Shown: positions 43,912-45,703 of the stretch, piece by piece
Layout: each line of letters begins with the position of its first letter
Position numbering within the stretch: the stretch's first letter is position 1
From: Dongia_A sp044226685
GTDB lineage: Bacteria > Pseudomonadota > Alphaproteobacteria > Dongiales > Dongiaceae
Assembly: GCA_044226685.1 (NCBI GenBank)
Contig: JBGAGP010000018.1
Location: 1-45,703 of the forward strand
DNA length: 45,703 nucleotides
Direction: 5' to 3'
Notes under the pieces: model-generated
Databases searched by the model: none
Told to the model about the DNA's origin: nothing
Seen by the model: the letters and a program-made list of their open reading frames with translations, nothing else
Translations under genes and position numbers: made by a program

Positions 43912-45411
43912 ATGAACGCCGTCACCAGCGCCAGCTACAACGCCATCGCCGCCAAGCTCAGTTTCGAGACCAAGGCCTTCATCGGCGGCAGGTTCGTGTC
44001 GGCGCTCTCAGGCAGGACCTTCGACACGGAAAACCCGGCCACCGGCAGGAAGATCATCAGCGTCGCCGAATGCGATTCCGCCGATGTCGACCTGGCGGTG
44101 AAGGCGGCGCGCCAGGCCTTTGAATCGGGCTCCTGGTCGCGCCTGGCGCCGCGTGAGCGCAAGAAAGTTCTGCTGCGCTTTGCCGATCTGATCGAGCGCG
44201 ACCTGACCGAACTCGCGGTGATGGAGACGCTGGATTGCGGCAAACCGATCAATGATTCGCTCAACGTCGACCTGCCGGACGCGATCGAGACGTTGCGCTG
44301 GCATGCCGAGGCGATTGACAAGCTCTACGACCAGGTCTCGCCGGCGCCGCATGATGTCGTCTCCATGATCGTGCGCGAGCCGATCGGCGTGGTCGGCACG
44401 GTGCTGCCGTGGAACTTCCCGATCTTCGTGGCGATGTGGAAGATCGCTCCCGCCTTGGCCGGCGGCAACTCGCTGGTGCTGAAACCCGCCGAGCAGACGC
44501 CGCTCACCATGCTGCGGCTGGCCAAGCTGGCGGCGGAGGCCGGTATCCCGGACGGCGTCTTCAATGTCGTGCCGGGCTTCGGCGAGACGGCGGGCCAGGC
44601 GGTCGGCCGCCACATGGACATCAATTGCGTGAGCTTCACCGGCTCGGGCGAGGTCGGCCGCCTGTTCCTGAAATACGCCGCCGAATCCAACATGAAGCGC
44701 ATCGTGCTGGAATGCGGCGGCAAGAGCCCGGCCCTGGTCATGGGCGATGTCGGCAACCTCGACCCCGTGGCCGAGCAGGTCGCCGCCGGCATTTTGTTCT
44801 GCCAGGGCGAGAATTGCAGCGCCGGCTCCCGCCTCATCGTGCAGGAGCAGGTGAAGGACCGGCTGCTCGAAAAGCTCTCGGCGCAGTTCGGCGGGTGGAA
44901 GGTCGGCGACCCCTTCTCGCCGGAGACCAAGGTCGGCGCCATGATCGAGGAGGGGCACTTGAAGAAGGTGCTGTCCTATATCGATATCGGCAGGAAGGAA
45001 GGCGCCAAGGTGGCCTTCGGCGGCAGGCGCCTGCATGAAGCGAGCGGCGGCTATTTCGTCGAGCCGACCATCTTCGACGGCGTCACCAACCAGATGCGCG
45101 TCGCGCGCGAGGAGATCTTCGGCCCCGTGCTCTCTGTCATCTCCTTCAAGGACGCGGAGGACGGGGTGAAGATCGCCAACGACACCAGCTACGGCCTTGC
45201 TTCCTCGCTCTACACCGACAACATCAACACCGCGCACAAGGTGGCGAAGGCACTGCGCGCTGGCACCGTCTCGATCAACTGCTACTCGGAGGGCGACATG
45301 GCCGTGCCCTTCGGCGGCTTCAAGGAATCGGGCTTCGGCGGCCGCGACAAGTCGCTGCTGGCGCATGACCAGTATGCCGAGGTGAAGACCATCTGGATCC
45401 AGTTGCGCTGA
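43912..45411 (+). CDS. NAD(P)-dependent aldehyde dehydrogenase, copy 2
   Basis: 499 residues with catalytic Cys302 (FCQGENCSAGSRL) and Glu267 (VLECGGKSPAL), PWNFPIFVAMWKIAPALAGG and SFTGSGEVGR. General layout is close to gamma-aminobutyraldehyde/PuuC-type dehydrogenases, but substrate cannot be read from sequence. The ATG at 43912 is preferred; a TTG at 43894 is in frame. Together with copy 1 it gives this operon two aldehyde-oxidising steps, or one step on each of two products. Its TGA overlaps the next ATG (TGATG). Confidence 0.92.
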   Translation: MNAVTSASYNAIAAKLSFETKAFIGGRFVSALSGRTFDTENPATGRKIISVAECDSADVDLAVKAARQAFESGSWSRLAPRERKKVLLRFADLIERDLTELAVMETLDCGKPINDSLNVDLPDAIETLRWHAEAIDKLYDQVSPAPHDVVSMIVREPIGVVGTVLPWNFPIFVAMWKIAPALAGGNSLVLKPAEQTPLTMLRLAKLAAEAGIPDGVFNVVPGFGETAGQAVGRHMDINCVSFTGSGEVGRLFLKYAAESNMKRIVLECGGKSPALVMGDVGNLDPVAEQVAAGILFCQGENCSAGSRLIVQEQVKDRLLEKLSAQFGGWKVGDPFSPETKVGAMIEEGHLKKVLSYIDIGRKEGAKVAFGGRRLHEASGGYFVEPTIFDGVTNQMRVAREEIFGPVLSVISFKDAEDGVKIANDTSYGLASSLYTDNINTAHKVAKALRAGTVSINCYSEGDMAVPFGGFKESGFGGRDKSLLAHDQYAEVKTIWIQLR

Positions 45412-45703
45412 TGACCGACCGGAGCAACCAGCCTCCAGTTCTGCAGTTGAACCCTGCCGACCCGCTGGTCGTTGCGACGCGGGACCTGGCGGCGGGGGAG
45501 GAGATCGGGCTGGGGGATTTGCGTCCGGTAGAGCCGATCGGGCGGGGCCACAAGCTGGCGGTCGCGCCGATCGGGGCGGGGGAGCCGGTCCGCAAGCTGG
45601 GCCAGATCATCGGCAACGCGACGAAGGCGATCGCGCCCGGCCAGCACATCCATGTGCACAATGTGGAGTTCCGCCCCAGCGCGGCGGACCATGGCATCGG
45701 GGC
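45411..45703 (+). CDS. UxaA/altronate-dehydratase-family protein, N-terminal SAF domain (cut by window edge)
   Basis: The first 97 residues are present. LNPADPLVVATRDLAAGEEI, then IGRGHKLAVAPIGAGEPV and IGNATKAIAPGQHIHVHN match the SAF domain that opens UxaA-type hydro-lyases (altronate, galactarate and sulfolactate lyase families). Whether the iron-binding main domain is fused or is a separate following gene cannot be seen. It would dehydrate a sugar acid to a 2-keto-3-deoxy or 5-keto-4-deoxy acid, a natural substrate for the DapA-type enzyme at the head of the operon. Confidence 0.82.
   Translation, partial: MTDRSNQPPVLQLNPADPLVVATRDLAAGEEIGLGDLRPVEPIGRGHKLAVAPIGAGEPVRKLGQIIGNATKAIAPGQHIHVHNVEFRPSAADHGIG

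Overview
This is a 45.7 kb, GC-rich chromosomal segment of dense, operon-packed genes with frequent ATGA, TGATG and GTGA stop/start overlaps. Gene content and style (many ABC importers, GlxA-type AraC regulators, DapA-family lyases, convergent and divergent small operons) suggest an alphaproteobacterium, plausibly of the Rhodospirillales. That placement is inference; there is no rRNA or tRNA here to anchor it. I see no insertion sequences, phage genes, CRISPR array or RNA operon.

Layout. (1) 1-3149: a truncated FAD oxidoreductase on the minus strand, then a Kup potassium transporter behind a well-formed sigma70-type promoter. (2) 3146-6250, minus strand: a four-gene cell-surface sugar operon with two RmlC-like cupins, a Gfo/Idh/MocA oxidoreductase and a family 2 glycosyltransferase. 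(3) 6921-9766: lipoprotein, OmpR-type response regulator and histidine kinase, followed by a structured intergenic region (9771-10000) with two palindromes, nested RNA helices and a textbook terminator. It looks like an unannotated small RNA. (4) 10061-16233: a GlxA-type regulator divergent from a DapA-family lyase, then an NMT1/SsuA-like ABC importer and an Ldh2-family dehydrogenase. (5) 16336-17280: a membrane fatty-acid desaturase-like protein. (6) 17307-27999: a phased TGGTAT repeat array, a GntR/UTRA regulator, FGGY kinase, Zn alcohol dehydrogenase, DhnA-type aldolase, SDR, a ProVWX-type importer, an unknown small protein, a bicupin and an atypical ROK kinase. (7) 27996-33140: a small unknown protein, a glutamine-synthetase-like ligase, a GMC dehydrogenase with its small subunit, and an MFS exporter. 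(8) 33304-45703: a second GlxA regulator divergent from a second DapA paralog, then a Tat-exported sugar-binding protein, two permeases, an aldehyde dehydrogenase, two sialidase-fold BNR proteins, the importer ATPase, a second aldehyde dehydrogenase and the start of a UxaA/altronate-dehydratase-type gene.

How the genes work together. Regions 4 and 8 repeat the same plan: a divergent GlxA-type regulator, a DapA-like lyase of one unusual subfamily (GGAAGDFS, YNTFWTA, GLKWATPRTDAM), and an ABC importer from a different family in each case. In region 8 the enzymes fit a uronic/aldaric-acid route: a UxaA-type dehydratase makes a keto-deoxy acid, the DapA-type enzyme splits or dehydrates it, and an aldehyde dehydrogenase oxidises the product. 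The two BNR proteins are the unexplained step. Region 6 pairs polyol/sugar enzymes (oxidise, phosphorylate, aldol-cleave) with an importer normally associated with quaternary amines. Substrates of all three loci are unknown from sequence alone.
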